Positions 1 to 10,102 of a stretch of DNA of 64,000 nucleotides are shown piece after piece. Both the position numbers and the translations under genes were made by a program. Source of the DNA: Nonomuraea angiospora (GTDB lineage: Bacteria > Actinomycetota > Actinomycetes > Streptosporangiales > Streptosporangiaceae); NCBI RefSeq assembly GCF_014873145.1, contig NZ_JADBEK010000001.1, positions 4,774,001 through 4,838,000 on the forward strand. The letters run 5' to 3'. The notes beneath the pieces are model-generated. The model was not told the origin of the DNA. It ran no database searches and saw only the letters and a program-made list of their open reading frames with translations. The first letter of the stretch is position 1. Each line of letters begins with the position of its first letter.

Positions 1-516
1 GCCGCCTGGGCCAACGAGCACCTCTTCGGCCGCTCGGTGTTCCTGGTCAGCGGCGAGTACACCGACGGGCTGGAGGCCGGGTTCTGGGGGCACGTGGTCG
101 ACCGGCTGCAGCACCTGATCCTGCCGACGGTCTCGCTGTCGGTGGGGCTCATCGCGGTCTTCAGCCGCTACCAGCGCAACATGATGCTCGACGTGCAGGG
201 CGCCGACTTCGTCCGCACCGCCCTGGCCAAGGGGCTGAGCAGGCGCCAGGCGCTCGTCAAGCACGCGCTGCGGACCGCGCTCATCCCGGTCGTGACCTAT
301 TTCGCGTTCACGTTCGGGGCGCTGCTGACGGGGGCGACGTTCACCGAGAAGATCTTCGGCTGGCACGGGCTGGGCGAGCAGCTGATCAACTCCATCTTCA
401 GCAACGACGTCAACACCGTCGCGGCCATCTCCCTCCTCGCCGCCGTCGCCGTGCTGTGCTCCGCGCTGGCCTCCGACCTGCTGCACGCGGCGCTCGATCC
501 GAGGGTGCGCGCGTGA
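1..516 (+). CDS. Peptide ABC transporter permease, DppB/OppB type (5' end cut by window)
   Basis: This is the C-terminal 171 residues of an inner-membrane permease of the peptide/nickel importer family (BPD_transp_1); the reading frame is open from base 1. The cytoplasmic EAA-type loop that docks the ATPase is visible as DFVRTALAKGLSRRQALVKH, followed by two hydrophobic spans (TYFAFTFGALLTG and AAISLLAAVAVLCSAL). The stop codon overlaps the ATG of the next permease (ATGA), so the two are translationally coupled in one operon with the ATPase and binding protein. The substrate is probably di- or oligopeptides, but the sequence cannot say which. The missing N-terminus lies outside the window. 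Confidence 0.9.
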   Translation, partial: AAWANEHLFGRSVFLVSGEYTDGLEAGFWGHVVDRLQHLILPTVSLSVGLIAVFSRYQRNMMLDVQGADFVRTALAKGLSRRQALVKHALRTALIPVVTYFAFTFGALLTGATFTEKIFGWHGLGEQLINSIFSNDVNTVAAISLLAAVAVLCSALASDLLHAALDPRVRA

Positions 517-1426
517 TGACGCTTTCCGACGAGGAGCTCGCCGAAGAACTCACCGACGGCACAGCGGCCACGGCGCCCTCCCGGCTGCGGGTGGTGGCCG
601 GACGGTTCTTCCGCTCCCCGCGGGGGCGGCTCGGGTTCGCGGTGCTGGCCGCGATGTTCCTGCTGGCGTTCGCCGGGCCGATCTTCTCCAGGTGGACCTA
701 CACCGACAAGGACTTCACCGCGTTCATGCAGCCGCCGTCGGCCACCCACTGGTTCGGAACGCTCCAGACCGGGGCCGACGTCTACGCGGTCACGCTGCGC
801 GGCATGCAGAAGTCGCTGGTCGTGGGGCTGCTCGCGGCCCTGATCTCCACGGCATTGTCGGCCGTGGTGGGCGCGTTCGGGGGCTACTTCCTCGGGTGGA
901 CGGACCGGACGCTGAGCTGGGTGACCGACCTGCTGCTCGTGCTGCCCGGCTTCCTCATCCTGGCGATCATGTCGCCGCTGTTCGAGGCCGGGCAGTGGCC
1001 GCTGTTCGTGGTCATGCTGGCGTTGTTCCTGTGGATGGTCACCTCGAAGATCGTCAGGGGGATGACGATCTCGCTGAAGGAGCGGGAGTTCATCCAGGCC
1101 GCCCGCTACATGGGCGTGTCCCCCGTACGGATCATCTTCCGCCACGTGATCCCCAACCTGTCGTCGCTGCTGATCGTGGACGCCACGCTCAACGTCAGCA
1201 GCGCGATCCTCACCGAGACCTCGCTGTCGTACTTCGGGTTCGGCATCCAGCCGCCCGACGTGTCGTTCGGGACGCTCATCGCCGACGGGTCCAGGACGGC
1301 GGTCTACGCGCCGTGGACGTTCTGGTTCGTGGCGGGGCTGCTGGTGGTCACCGTGCTCGCGGTCAACCTCATGGGCGACGCGCTGCGTGACGCGTTCGAC
1401 CCCACGGCCTCGCGGAGGAGGCGGCG

Positions 1427-1430
<4 letters not shown>
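516..1430 (+). CDS. Peptide ABC transporter permease, DppC/OppC type
   Basis: This is the second membrane subunit of the importer, 304 residues. It starts at the ATG that overlaps the stop of the upstream permease; a longer in-frame reading from 456 would overlap that gene much more. A first transmembrane span lies at about residues 40-60 ([19 protein letters not shown]), with five further hydrophobic spans. The EAA loop is [20 protein letters not shown] at about residues 190-210. DppC-type subunits typically carry this N-terminal extension (OppC_N). The gene overlaps the ATPase start by four bases (ATGA), which suggests coupled translation. Confidence 0.92.
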
Positions 1431-3439
<2,009 letters not shown>

Positions 3440-3441
3440 AC

Positions 3442-3469
3442 CTCGCTCAGACCAGCTCGCTCAGACCAG
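3442..3469. repeat. Perfect 14-bp tandem duplication after the ATPase stop codon
   Basis: CTCGCTCAGACCAG occurs twice in direct succession at 3442-3455 and 3456-3469. It fills nearly all of the spacer between the ATPase stop (TAG 3437-3439) and the AGGAGG ribosome binding site (3468-3473) of the lipoprotein gene; the last two bases of the second copy belong to that site. Confidence 0.9.
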
Positions 3470-3483
3470 GAGGAATTCGCTCG

Positions 3484-5175
3484 ATGAAAGCATCACGTCT
3501 TGTCGTGGCCGCCGTTGTCGCGGCCTCGCTGTGCCTGGCGGGCTGCGGCAAGGGCACGGGGGGCGGGCCGGGCCGGGAGAGCGGCGGTGACGAACGTACG
3601 ATCAAGGCCTACGACATCAACCCGCAGCCGCGCGACAAGGTCAAGGACGGCGGGACGCTGCGGTGGGGCATCAACGAGTTCCCCGCGCAGTGGAACAGGA
3701 ACCACGTCGACGGCAACCTGGCCATGGCCGCCGTCGTCAGCAACGCGCTGCTGCCCTCGCCGTTCCATTCCGACGAGAAGGCGGAGATCTCGGTCGACCG
3801 CGACTACGTGCTCGACGCCGAGGTGACCGACCAGCGGCCCAAGCAGGTGGTCACGTACAAGCTGAACCCGAAGGCCAAGTGGTCCGACGGGAAGCCGATC
3901 ACCTGGGCCGACTACGAGGCCCAATGGCACGCGCTGAACGGGCGCAATCCGGCCTTCCACATCGCCTCCTCCACCGGCTACCAGGACATCGAGCAGGTGG
4001 CGCGGGGGAAGGACGACTTCGAGGTGGTGGTGACGTTCGACAAGCCGTTCGGCGACTGGCAGGCGCTGTTCGGGCCGCTGCTGCCCGCCGCCACGAACCG
4101 GACGCCCGAGGCCTTCGACAACGCCTGGCTGAACAAGATCCCGATGACGGCCGGGCCGTTCAAGTTCGGGGGGTTCGACCAGACGGCCAAGACGATCACG
4201 ATCGTGCGGGACGACTCGTGGTGGGGGAACCGGGCGAAGCTCGACAAGATCATCTATCGGTCGTCGGAGCAGGACTCGCTGATCTCGGCGTTCAGCAACG
4301 GGGAGCTCGACCTCATCGACGTGGGGCCGTCGGCGCCCGACTACGCGCGGGCGAAGGGCACGCCGGGGGCGCAGGTACGGCAGGCCGCAGGCCCCGATTT
4401 CCGGCATTTCACCTTTAACGGGTCCAGCGAGCTGCTCAAGGACCGCAACGTCCGCCAGGCCGTCCAACTCGGCATCAGCCGCCAGGCCATCGCGCAGTCG
4501 GACCTGCAGGGCCTCGACTGGCCGATCGCCCTGCTGAACAACCACTTCTTCATGAACACCCAGGAGGGCTACCAGGACAACGCCGGCAAGCTCGGGGCGT
4601 ACGACCCCGGCCAGGCGCGGCGGCTGCTGGACGCGGCCGGGTGGAAGCTGAGCGGCTCGTTCAGGCAGAAGAACGGCAAGGTGCTCGACCTGCGGTTCGT
4701 GGTGCCGTCGGGGGTCCAGATCAGCAAGGCGGAGGGGGAGCTGGCGCAGACCATGCTCGCCCAGATCGGCGTGAAGCTGACCCTTCAGGCCGTGCCCAGC
4801 GATGACTTCTTCACCAAGTACGTCATCCCCGGCAACTTCGACATCACGCCCTTCGCGTACATCGGGACGCCTTTCCCGGTTTCCAGCAGTTTCGGGATCT
4901 ATGCCAATTCCCCCGACGGCAAGACCTGGAACGCCAATTTCGGCCGTACCGGGTCGCCCGCCATCGACCAGGCCATGAACCGCGCCGCCCAGAACCTCGA
5001 CCCGGTGCGGGCGCGCGCCGCGGCCAACGAGGCGGACGCGCTCATCTGGCAGGAGGTCAACGTACTGCCGCTCTACCAGCGCCCGCAGAACGTCGCCACC
5101 CGCCAGACGCTGGCCAACGTGGGGGCGCGCGGCTTCTACGACCTGCGCTACGAGGACATCGGCTTCACCGGCTGA
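3484..5175 (+). CDS. Peptide-binding lipoprotein of ABC importer (SBP_bac_5 family)
   Basis: This is the extracytoplasmic substrate-binding protein of the importer encoded upstream, 563 residues. The N-terminus is a lipoprotein signal: MKAS-R, a hydrophobic stretch, then the lipobox LAGC with the lipidated Cys at residue 21. The body shows family features such as GGTLRWGINEFP near the mature start and the YKLNPKAKWSDGKPITWADY block. The start is fixed by the strong AGGAGG at 3468-3473, eleven bases upstream. The gene is last in the operon and the spacing is short enough for cotranscription. The length fits family 5 solute-binding proteins. Ligand unknown. Confidence 0.93.
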   Translation: MKASRLVVAAVVAASLCLAGCGKGTGGGPGRESGGDERTIKAYDINPQPRDKVKDGGTLRWGINEFPAQWNRNHVDGNLAMAAVVSNALLPSPFHSDEKAEISVDRDYVLDAEVTDQRPKQVVTYKLNPKAKWSDGKPITWADYEAQWHALNGRNPAFHIASSTGYQDIEQVARGKDDFEVVVTFDKPFGDWQALFGPLLPAATNRTPEAFDNAWLNKIPMTAGPFKFGGFDQTAKTITIVRDDSWWGNRAKLDKIIYRSSEQDSLISAFSNGELDLIDVGPSAPDYARAKGTPGAQVRQAAGPDFRHFTFNGSSELLKDRNVRQAVQLGISRQAIAQSDLQGLDWPIALLNNHFFMNTQEGYQDNAGKLGAYDPGQARRLLDAAGWKLSGSFRQKNGKVLDLRFVVPSGVQISKAEGELAQTMLAQIGVKLTLQAVPSDDFFTKYVIPGNFDITPFAYIGTPFPVSSSFGIYANSPDGKTWNANFGRTGSPAIDQAMNRAAQNLDPVRARAAANEADALIWQEVNVLPLYQRPQNVATRQTLANVGARGFYDLRYEDIGFTG

Positions 5176-5216
5176 CCTCGTCGGAAGTGTCGGTGGCCGG
5201 GTGTAGAAGTGGACGC

Positions 5217-6320
5217 GTGACTACCAAGCTCACCTGGCCACAGATCCTGGCGTGGCGCCTGCGCAGACAGTTCGTGAGCGAGCCGGACGCGCCCGATCCC
5301 GTGGCGGTCGCCCGGCGGCTGTGCGGCGTCCAGACGCAGGTCGCCTCCTCGGCCCAGCTCGCGGTGGCGCTCCGGAGCGACAAGCCCGACCCGGGCGGGA
5401 TCGACCAGGCCCTGTGGGGCGACCGCACGATGGCCAAGACGTGGATCATGCGCGGCACCCTGCACCTCGTCCCCTCCGACGAGCTGGCCGACTTCTGCGC
5501 GGCCCTGGGCACGTTGCGCTTCTGGGAGAAGGGCTCGTGGCAGCGCGGCCACGGGGTCACCGCCGACGAGATCGCGGCGATCATCGACGCGGTGCCCCAT
5601 GCTCTGGCTCAGAGTGCGTCGGGAGCGGCGCTGACCAGGGAGGAGCTCGTCGACGCCGTGGTGGCGGTGACCGGGGAGGCCCATCTGCGGGAGGCGCTGA
5701 CTTCTGGCTGGGGCGCCCTGCTCAAGCCGCTGAGTCGCCTGGGCGAGCTCTGTTACGGCCCGCCCCGCGACGGCAGGGTCACCTTCACCTCCCCGCGCAC
5801 CTGGTTTCCCGGATGGCCCGCCGCGCTGCCGCCGCACGAGGAGGCAGGTGTACGGGTGGCGCGCGCCTTCCTGGGGGCGCACGGGCCGGCCACGCCGGAG
5901 ATGTTCGACACGTGGCTGTTCGGCGGCGTGGCGAAGAAGACGGTGCTGAAGGGGTGGTTCCGCGACCTGGCGCCCGAGCTGAGCGAGGTGGAGACTGGCG
6001 ACGGCCCGCCGCTGCTGGCCCTGACCGAGCACCTCGACGACCTCGCCGCCACCCGCCCGTCGACCGAGGTGCACCTGTTGCCGGGCTTCGACCAATACAT
6101 CCTCGGCGCCCCACGCGGCCTCGCCCCGCTGATCCCGCCGCCCCTCAAGCCCAAGGTGAGCCGTCAGGCGGGGTGGATCTCCCCTGTGGTCGTCCATGAG
6201 GGGCGGGTCGCGGGCGTCTGGGAGGCCAAGAACGGCCACATCACCGTCGACCTCGCCGCCCCGGTCCCCCAGGGTCCTCTCGAGGAGGCCATCGCCCGCG
6301 TCCGCGCCCTGCTCCCGTAA
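5217..6320 (+). CDS. Winged-helix (HTH_42/AlkZ-like) protein, candidate DNA glycosylase
   Basis: This 367-residue protein belongs to the HTH_42 family, which includes AlkZ of Streptomyces sahachiroi and E. coli YcaQ, monofunctional glycosylases that remove bulky alkyl adducts and unhook crosslinks. The catalytic QxQ motif of AlkZ corresponds to Q39-T40-Q41 in RRLCGVQTQ. The conserved C-terminal block LLPGFDQYILG is also present. I place the start at the GTG at 5217, giving VTTKLTWPQ. It lies 7 nt after TAGAAG (5204-5209), a weak match to an actinomycete -10 box, so the mRNA may be leaderless. A GTG at 5187 would add ten residues with no family resemblance. Whether it acts on DNA is inferred from the family. 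Confidence 0.75.
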   Translation: MTTKLTWPQILAWRLRRQFVSEPDAPDPVAVARRLCGVQTQVASSAQLAVALRSDKPDPGGIDQALWGDRTMAKTWIMRGTLHLVPSDELADFCAALGTLRFWEKGSWQRGHGVTADEIAAIIDAVPHALAQSASGAALTREELVDAVVAVTGEAHLREALTSGWGALLKPLSRLGELCYGPPRDGRVTFTSPRTWFPGWPAALPPHEEAGVRVARAFLGAHGPATPEMFDTWLFGGVAKKTVLKGWFRDLAPELSEVETGDGPPLLALTEHLDDLAATRPSTEVHLLPGFDQYILGAPRGLAPLIPPPLKPKVSRQAGWISPVVVHEGRVAGVWEAKNGHITVDLAAPVPQGPLEEAIARVRALLP

Positions 6321-6324
6321 AGGG

Positions 6325-6576
6325 TCAGGAGCCGGTGGTGGCCATGATGCGGTCGACGAGGCCCTGGCTGCCCTCCTGACGCGCACAATGCGCACAGCAG
6401 TACCAGTGCTCGCCCGACTGCACCCCATGCCCGATGACCTTGGTGCCACAGTGCTCGCAGATGGGCGCCATCCCCTCGATCGCACACTGGAAGCAGTCGA
6501 AGGTGTGCACAGCCCCCTGCGCATGCACCTCGAACGCCATGTCGTAGTCGTTGCCGCAGGTCTCGCAGACAGCCAT
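6325..6576 (-). CDS. Small Cys-rich zinc-ribbon/metallothionein-like protein
   Basis: This 83-residue protein has four CxxC-type metal pairs: C4/C7, C28/C31, C40/C43 and C60-C61/C64, plus His residues nearby (H24, H42, H50, H63). It starts MAVCETCGNDYDMAFEVHAQ. Proteins of this shape are widespread in actinomycetes and are often labelled prokaryotic metallothionein; the pairing suggests structural zinc binding rather than proven metal storage. The gene converges on the HTH_42 gene with only four bases between stops. Its start is preceded by the purine-rich run GGGGGGATC. Function unknown beyond predicted metal binding. Confidence 0.75.
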   Translation of the reverse strand: MAVCETCGNDYDMAFEVHAQGAVHTFDCFQCAIEGMAPICEHCGTKVIGHGVQSGEHWYCCAHCARQEGSQGLVDRIMATTGS

Positions 6577-6677
6577 GGTGATCCCCCCTATAGTCCATTC
6601 CGCCGGGGGAATACCCGGTTCTATGGCCTCTCTTCCTCAAAGGCCCACCAATTTCCCTAAATGTCCCTCGAAATCGG

Positions 6678-7766
6678 TCAGGAACGGGCGAAGCGGGCCA
6701 CCAATGGCAGGCCCAGCAGGCCGAGGAGGGCCAGGGCGGAGGGCAGGCCGAGCCAGCCGCTCAGAACCGCGACGAGCAGCGGGCTGATCACGAACCCCGC
6801 GTACGAGATCGTCGACACCCCCCACACCAGCGTCCCGCTCGGGTCGTCGGCGGCGGCCCGGCTGAGGAGGGCGGGCACCAGCGGGCCCAGCGCCAGCCCG
6901 GTCACCGCGAAGCCCGCCATGGAGGCGAGCACGGTGCCGCCCAGCCCCGCCAGGATGATGCCCGCGCCGCCGCCCACCCCCGCCACCAGGTACAACGCCC
7001 GCAGCGGCACCCGGGGCAGCGCCTGCACGACGAGGCGACCGGCCGTCAGCGCCGCCATGTAGACGGAGGGCGCGGCGCTCGACACCAGGGGCGCGGCCCC
7101 CCGGTGCTCCTCCAGCAGCAGCACCGACCACTGCTCGACCGAGTTCTCGATGACCAGGACGCAGGCCGCCAGAGCCCCCACCACGACCGCGGCGCCCCAC
7201 AGCCCGCGCCTGTCCGAGCCGCCGGACGCGGCGGACGTTCGCTCGCCCACAGGCAGCGCCAGCGCCGTCAAGGACGTGGCGATCACGATCACGGCGATGA
7301 TCACGAGGACCGTGCCGACGCTCAGGCCCAGGGATCGGGCCAGGCCGGTGGCGGGAGACGCCGCTATGACGGCGACCGGGAAGGCCGCGTGGACGGGCTG
7401 GAAGAGGCGGCGGCCGGTCTCGCGCTCGGCGCGCCCCGTGGCCAGGTTCAGGGCGATGTCGAGCGCCCCGCTGGTCGCCCCCACGAGCAGCAGCGACAGC
7501 GCGAGCTGCCAGGGCGTGGCCACCAGCCCGATCCCGGCCACGCTGAGCCCGAACAGCGCCGTCGTCACCAGCAGCGCGGTCCGCTCACGCCCCCGTGCCA
7601 GCCGCCCGGTCAGCGCCATCGCGGGCAGAGCCCCCACCGGTACGGCGCTCAGCGCCAGCCCCAGGTCCCCCGCCGAGATACCGAGCTCCAGCTTGACGGC
7701 AGGCAGGAGGGCCGACCAGGAGCCCCAGAACACGGCCCAGGCCGCGCACACCGCGATAAGCGGCAT
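6678..7766 (-). CDS. Major facilitator superfamily transporter
   Basis: This 362-residue membrane protein has about twelve hydrophobic segments, short for an MFS carrier but typical of the compact YbjJ/FucP-like members. The loop between TM2 and TM3 reads GRLARGRERTALL, the usual MFS basic motif. No cytoplasmic extension or binding domain is visible, and the substrate cannot be inferred. An AAGGGG run lies about nine bases before the ATG. It is transcribed away from the SapA-like gene and stands alone. Confidence 0.8.
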   Translation of the reverse strand: MPLIAVCAAWAVFWGSWSALLPAVKLELGISAGDLGLALSAVPVGALPAMALTGRLARGRERTALLVTTALFGLSVAGIGLVATPWQLALSLLLVGATSGALDIALNLATGRAERETGRRLFQPVHAAFPVAVIAASPATGLARSLGLSVGTVLVIIAVIVIATSLTALALPVGERTSAASGGSDRRGLWGAAVVVGALAACVLVIENSVEQWSVLLLEEHRGAAPLVSSAAPSVYMAALTAGRLVVQALPRVPLRALYLVAGVGGGAGIILAGLGGTVLASMAGFAVTGLALGPLVPALLSRAAADDPSGTLVWGVSTISYAGFVISPLLVAVLSGWLGLPSALALLGLLGLPLVARFARS

Positions 7767-7847
7767 TTACCACAACCCCTTGAAATTTCGGTCAAGGCAC
7801 AGTAAAGATCGACGTTGTCCTTATTACCCCCTGCTGAAGGGAAGCTC

Positions 7848-8297
7848 GTGCTCACCCGAACGGTCATCGCGACGGCCTTGGTCGCGGCCGGGATCGCCGC
7901 CACCCCCTCCGCCGCGTACGCGGCCACGGCCGGCTTCACCCCCGAACGCGTCTGCGGCGCCGGCTTCCACCGGGTCAAGGACGGCCACCGGGCGATGAAG
8001 ACCCGCGAGGGCGCGACGTTCGGACACGTCTACCTGATGTACAACCAGCGCAGCGGCAAGAACTGCGTGGCCGCCATCAAGACCGCGTACACGGGCACCC
8101 GCACGGTCACCGGCGCCTACCTGGAGGTCAGGGGCGGCGGCAGGGCGGAGGACGTGCAGAAGTACCGCTTCTACGCCGAGACCGGCCACATCGACGGCAA
8201 GTGGAAGTGCGTGAAGTACGCCGGCTGGACCCGTGACCCGGACAACCGCGTCGAGGCCTGGGGCGGCCGCAAGACCTGGGGCAACTGCAAGGGCTGA
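7848..8297 (+). CDS. Exported small protein related to spore-associated protein A (SapA)
   Basis: The GTG start at 7848 follows GAAGGGAAG at a usable distance and gives 149 residues. The first 25 form a clean Sec signal peptide (VLTRTVIATALVAAGIAATP, then cleavage at AYA|AT). The mature part of about 124 residues has four cysteines (RVCGAG, GKNCVA, KWKCVK, GNCKG), likely two disulfides. The layout CGxGF, VYLMYN, GKNCV resembles SapA of Streptomyces coelicolor, found on spores; the assignment rests on this remembered pattern. An upstream in-frame start at 7815 would put eleven residues before the signal and is less likely. Confidence 0.7.
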   Translation: MLTRTVIATALVAAGIAATPSAAYAATAGFTPERVCGAGFHRVKDGHRAMKTREGATFGHVYLMYNQRSGKNCVAAIKTAYTGTRTVTGAYLEVRGGGRAEDVQKYRFYAETGHIDGKWKCVKYAGWTRDPDNRVEAWGGRKTWGNCKG

Positions 8298-8501
8298 GGC
8301 TCGCCGCCGTCGCGCTAGGGGTAGACGTCCCGGTACGGCGCACCGCCCAGGTACCGGCCCACTCGGCGGCCGATCCCCTATGCGCTGGGGGTCCCCCGCT
8401 CTCAGCGCCTCCATGGCGGGTTAGATGTCACTTTCTTCGCGGAAGTTGTCACAACTGGACGGCCTGCCCCGTCCTCCTGGCAACGAACTGAGGAGGAACA
8501 C
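8298..8501. other. Intergenic spacer with an inverted repeat and a short protein-like remnant
   Basis: No intact gene is visible. GCGCTG at 8382-8387 pairs with CAGCGC at 8403-8408 around a GGGGGTCCCCC core, forming a strong hairpin. On the minus strand the stretch 8318-8377 reads GIGRRVGRYLGGAPYRDVYP then stop, preceded at once by another stop; it looks like the C-terminal end of a lost gene. The 3' part (GAGGAGGAAC at 8490-8499) is the ribosome binding site of the AhpD-like gene. Confidence 0.4.
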
Positions 8502-8945
8502 ATGACCCAGCGGATCAACGTCGCACAGCAGGTTCCGCAGGCCTACCACCATTTCCTGGCCGTGGAGAAGCTGCTGCACGAGAGCGAGCTGCCGACCACC
8601 ACCCTTGGGCTGGTCAAGCTGCGCGCCAGCCAGATCAACGGCTGCGGCTACTGCGTGGACATGCACAGCCGCGACCTGAAGAAGGCCGGTGAGAGCGACG
8701 AGCGCCTCTGGTCGGTGGCCGCCTGGCGGGAGGCGACCGTCTACACGCCGGCCGAGCGGGCCGCGCTCGCGCTGGCGGAGGAGGCGACCAGGCTGGCCGA
8801 CGGCACGGGGGTGCCGGACGCGGTCTGGGAGGAGGCCGCCCAGCACTACAGCGAGAAGCAGCTGGGACTGCTCATCGTGGGGCTGGCCATGATCAACGCG
8901 TGGAACCGGATCGGTGTCACGGCCCGGCTCACGCCCGGGGCATGA
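8502..8945 (+). CDS. Carboxymuconolactone decarboxylase/AhpD-family protein
   Basis: This 147-residue protein has the AhpD-like active site CGYC at residues 48-51 with His55 (CGYCVDMH), the CxxCxxxH thiol pair used for peroxide reduction. The best-known member, mycobacterial AhpD, reduces AhpC; most short relatives are uncharacterised peroxidase-like proteins. The start is well supported by GAGGAGGAAC eight bases upstream. It seems monocistronic. Likely cytoplasmic, acting in peroxide or organic hydroperoxide detoxification; the partner reductant is not encoded nearby. Confidence 0.88.
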   Translation: MTQRINVAQQVPQAYHHFLAVEKLLHESELPTTTLGLVKLRASQINGCGYCVDMHSRDLKKAGESDERLWSVAAWREATVYTPAERAALALAEEATRLADGTGVPDAVWEEAAQHYSEKQLGLLIVGLAMINAWNRIGVTARLTPGA

Positions 8946-8961
8946 CATTCGTAGAAATGCA

Positions 8962-8998
8962 TTGAGAGGGCCGGTGGTGGCCCGTTAGGTTGGCGCGC
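8962..8998 (+). promoter_or_regulatory. Promoter of the tiny-ORF cluster, with an inverted repeat in the spacer
   Basis: A -35 TTGAGA (8962-8967) and a -10 TAGGTT (8986-8991) are separated by 18 bp. Transcription would start about 7 nt further on, at the ATG of the 16-codon ORF. The spacer contains GGGCC-6-GGCCC (8968-8983), which could be an operator. Confidence 0.6.
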
Positions 8999-9049
8999 AT
9001 GGCGGGTGACAGGCGCCCGTCATGCCGCCGCCCAAGGGGGAGGCCATGA
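8999..9049 (+). CDS. Leaderless 16-codon upstream ORF, coupled to the next small ORF
   Basis: The ORF reads MAGDRRPSCRRPRGRP. Its ATG lies exactly 7 nt after the TAGGTT box, so it would be translated from a leaderless transcript. Its stop TGA (9047-9049) overlaps the ATG of the 33-codon ORF (ATGA), which would couple the two. The peptide is Arg/Pro-rich and could itself be functional or serve only to feed ribosomes into the next ORF. Nothing similar is known to me. Confidence 0.4.
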   Translation: MAGDRRPSCRRPRGRP

Positions 9050-9147
9050 AACGCGTCAGAGTCACCAAGTCGACGACCAAACGGATCCCGAAGCCGACCG
9101 TGGAGCTGGACCTGCGGACTCCGGCGGGCCGTACGCTCCCCTACTGA
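9046..9147 (+). CDS. Small basic peptide gene, 33 residues, unknown function
   Basis: Begins MKRVRVTKSTTKRIPKP and ends VELDLRTPAGRTLPY. A strong AAGGGGGAGG ribosome binding site lies just upstream, and the start overlaps the stop of the leaderless 16-codon ORF. The peptide is very basic in its first half, with no signal sequence or Cys. The segment ELDLRTPAGR resembles IDLRAYTGR in the next small ORF, which also starts MKR, so the two may be diverged copies. The role is unknown; a RiPP precursor, a ribosome- or RNA-binding peptide and a regulatory leader are all conceivable. Confidence 0.5.
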   Translation: MKRVRVTKSTTKRIPKPTVELDLRTPAGRTLPY

Positions 9148-9223
9148 CCTGCTCTCTTTACGCGGTATTTATCAGTCCTTCTGTAGATAACTAGGTAACA
9201 AAGTCATCACGGGGGGGCTCACG

Positions 9224-9391
9224 ATGAAGAGGCTTGTGGTGGTGCCGCCACACATCGCCAGGCACAAGGTCCGCGAGATTCATCCGGCCGACCGCCGCAA
9301 GCAGCCTGCCGATCCCAAGGTGATCGACCTGCGGGCCTACACCGGCCGCAACGTCATCCGTTTTCCGGGCGGTCCCACCTCCGCCGCCTGA
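9224..9391 (+). CDS. Small basic peptide gene, 55 residues, possible paralogue of its neighbour
   Basis: Begins MKRLVVVPPHIARHKVREIH and ends RNVIRFPGGPTSAA. It follows a GGGGGGGCTC purine-rich site and an AT-rich stretch (9157-9210, including CTGTAGATAACTAGGTAAC) that is unusual in this DNA and may hold its own promoter. It shares the MKR start and the motif VIDLRAYTGR with ELDLRTPAGR of the 33-residue peptide upstream. There is no membrane span, signal or Cys. The stop lies 42 bp from the convergent PPOX gene. Not a family I recognise. Confidence 0.5.
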   Translation: MKRLVVVPPHIARHKVREIHPADRRKQPADPKVIDLRAYTGRNVIRFPGGPTSAA

Positions 9392-9433
9392 AAGAACGCC
9401 GCCCGGCCCTGGGCCGAGCGGCGCGCTTCGCGG

Positions 9434-10054
9434 TCAGCCGTACAGGCGCTCGGCGTAGGACTTGCCGTAGTAGCTCTCGAGCTGTTCGAGGCTCTCCTCC
9501 ACTTTCTGCACGTCCTTGACGAGCCTCGCGTGCGAGGGCAGGACCTCGGGCTCCCAGCTGTCCGGCTTCCACAGCGAGGAGCGCAGGAACGCCTTGGCGC
9601 AGTGGAAGAAGATCTGCTCGATCTCCACCACGAGCGCGAGGTGCGGGCGGTGGCCCTTCACGATCATCTCGTCGAAGAACGGGGCGTCGCGCAGGAGCCT
9701 GGCCCGGCCGTTGATGCGCAGGGTCTCGTTGCGGCCGGGGATCAGGAAGATGAGCCCGACGTGCGGGTTCCTCAGGACGTTGAGGAATCCGTCGGCCCTG
9801 CGGTTGCCCGGCCGGTCCGGGATGGCGATCGTGGTGTCGTCGATGACGTGGACGAACCCGGCCGGGTCGCCCTTGGGCGAGACGTCGCAGGCGCCCGCGG
9901 CGTCCGACGTGGCGATCAGGCAGAACGGGGAGGCCGCCAGCCACTCCCGGTCACGCTCGTGCAGCCGTACGCGCTCCTTGGTCGCCGCCCTCGGCATGAC
10001 CTCGCCGAGCAATTCGCGGAGTTCAGCCTCGGACCCGATCTCCACCCAGCTCAT
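9434..10054 (-). CDS. PPOX-class FMN-dependent enzyme, DR_2398-like family
   Basis: This 206-residue protein has the split-barrel flavin fold of the pyridoxamine phosphate oxidase superfamily. Typical blocks are FCLIATSDAAGACDVSPKGD (residues about 44-63), ADGFLNVLRNPHVGLIFLIPG and ETLRINGRARL. The pattern matches the subgroup annotated as probable FMN-dependent, DR_2398 family. Substrate unknown; members of the superfamily reduce or oxidise small molecules with FMN. Start at the ATG after AAGGGAGAGC. It is convergent with the tiny-ORF cluster. Confidence 0.8.
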   Translation of the reverse strand: MSWVEIGSEAELRELLGEVMPRAATKERVRLHERDREWLAASPFCLIATSDAAGACDVSPKGDPAGFVHVIDDTTIAIPDRPGNRRADGFLNVLRNPHVGLIFLIPGRNETLRINGRARLLRDAPFFDEMIVKGHRPHLALVVEIEQIFFHCAKAFLRSSLWKPDSWEPEVLPSHARLVKDVQKVEESLEQLESYYGKSYAERLYG

Positions 10055-10102
10055 CTGCTCTCCCTTCGAGGATTCACCCCATTTTGACAGGGAGCGCGCG
10101 GA

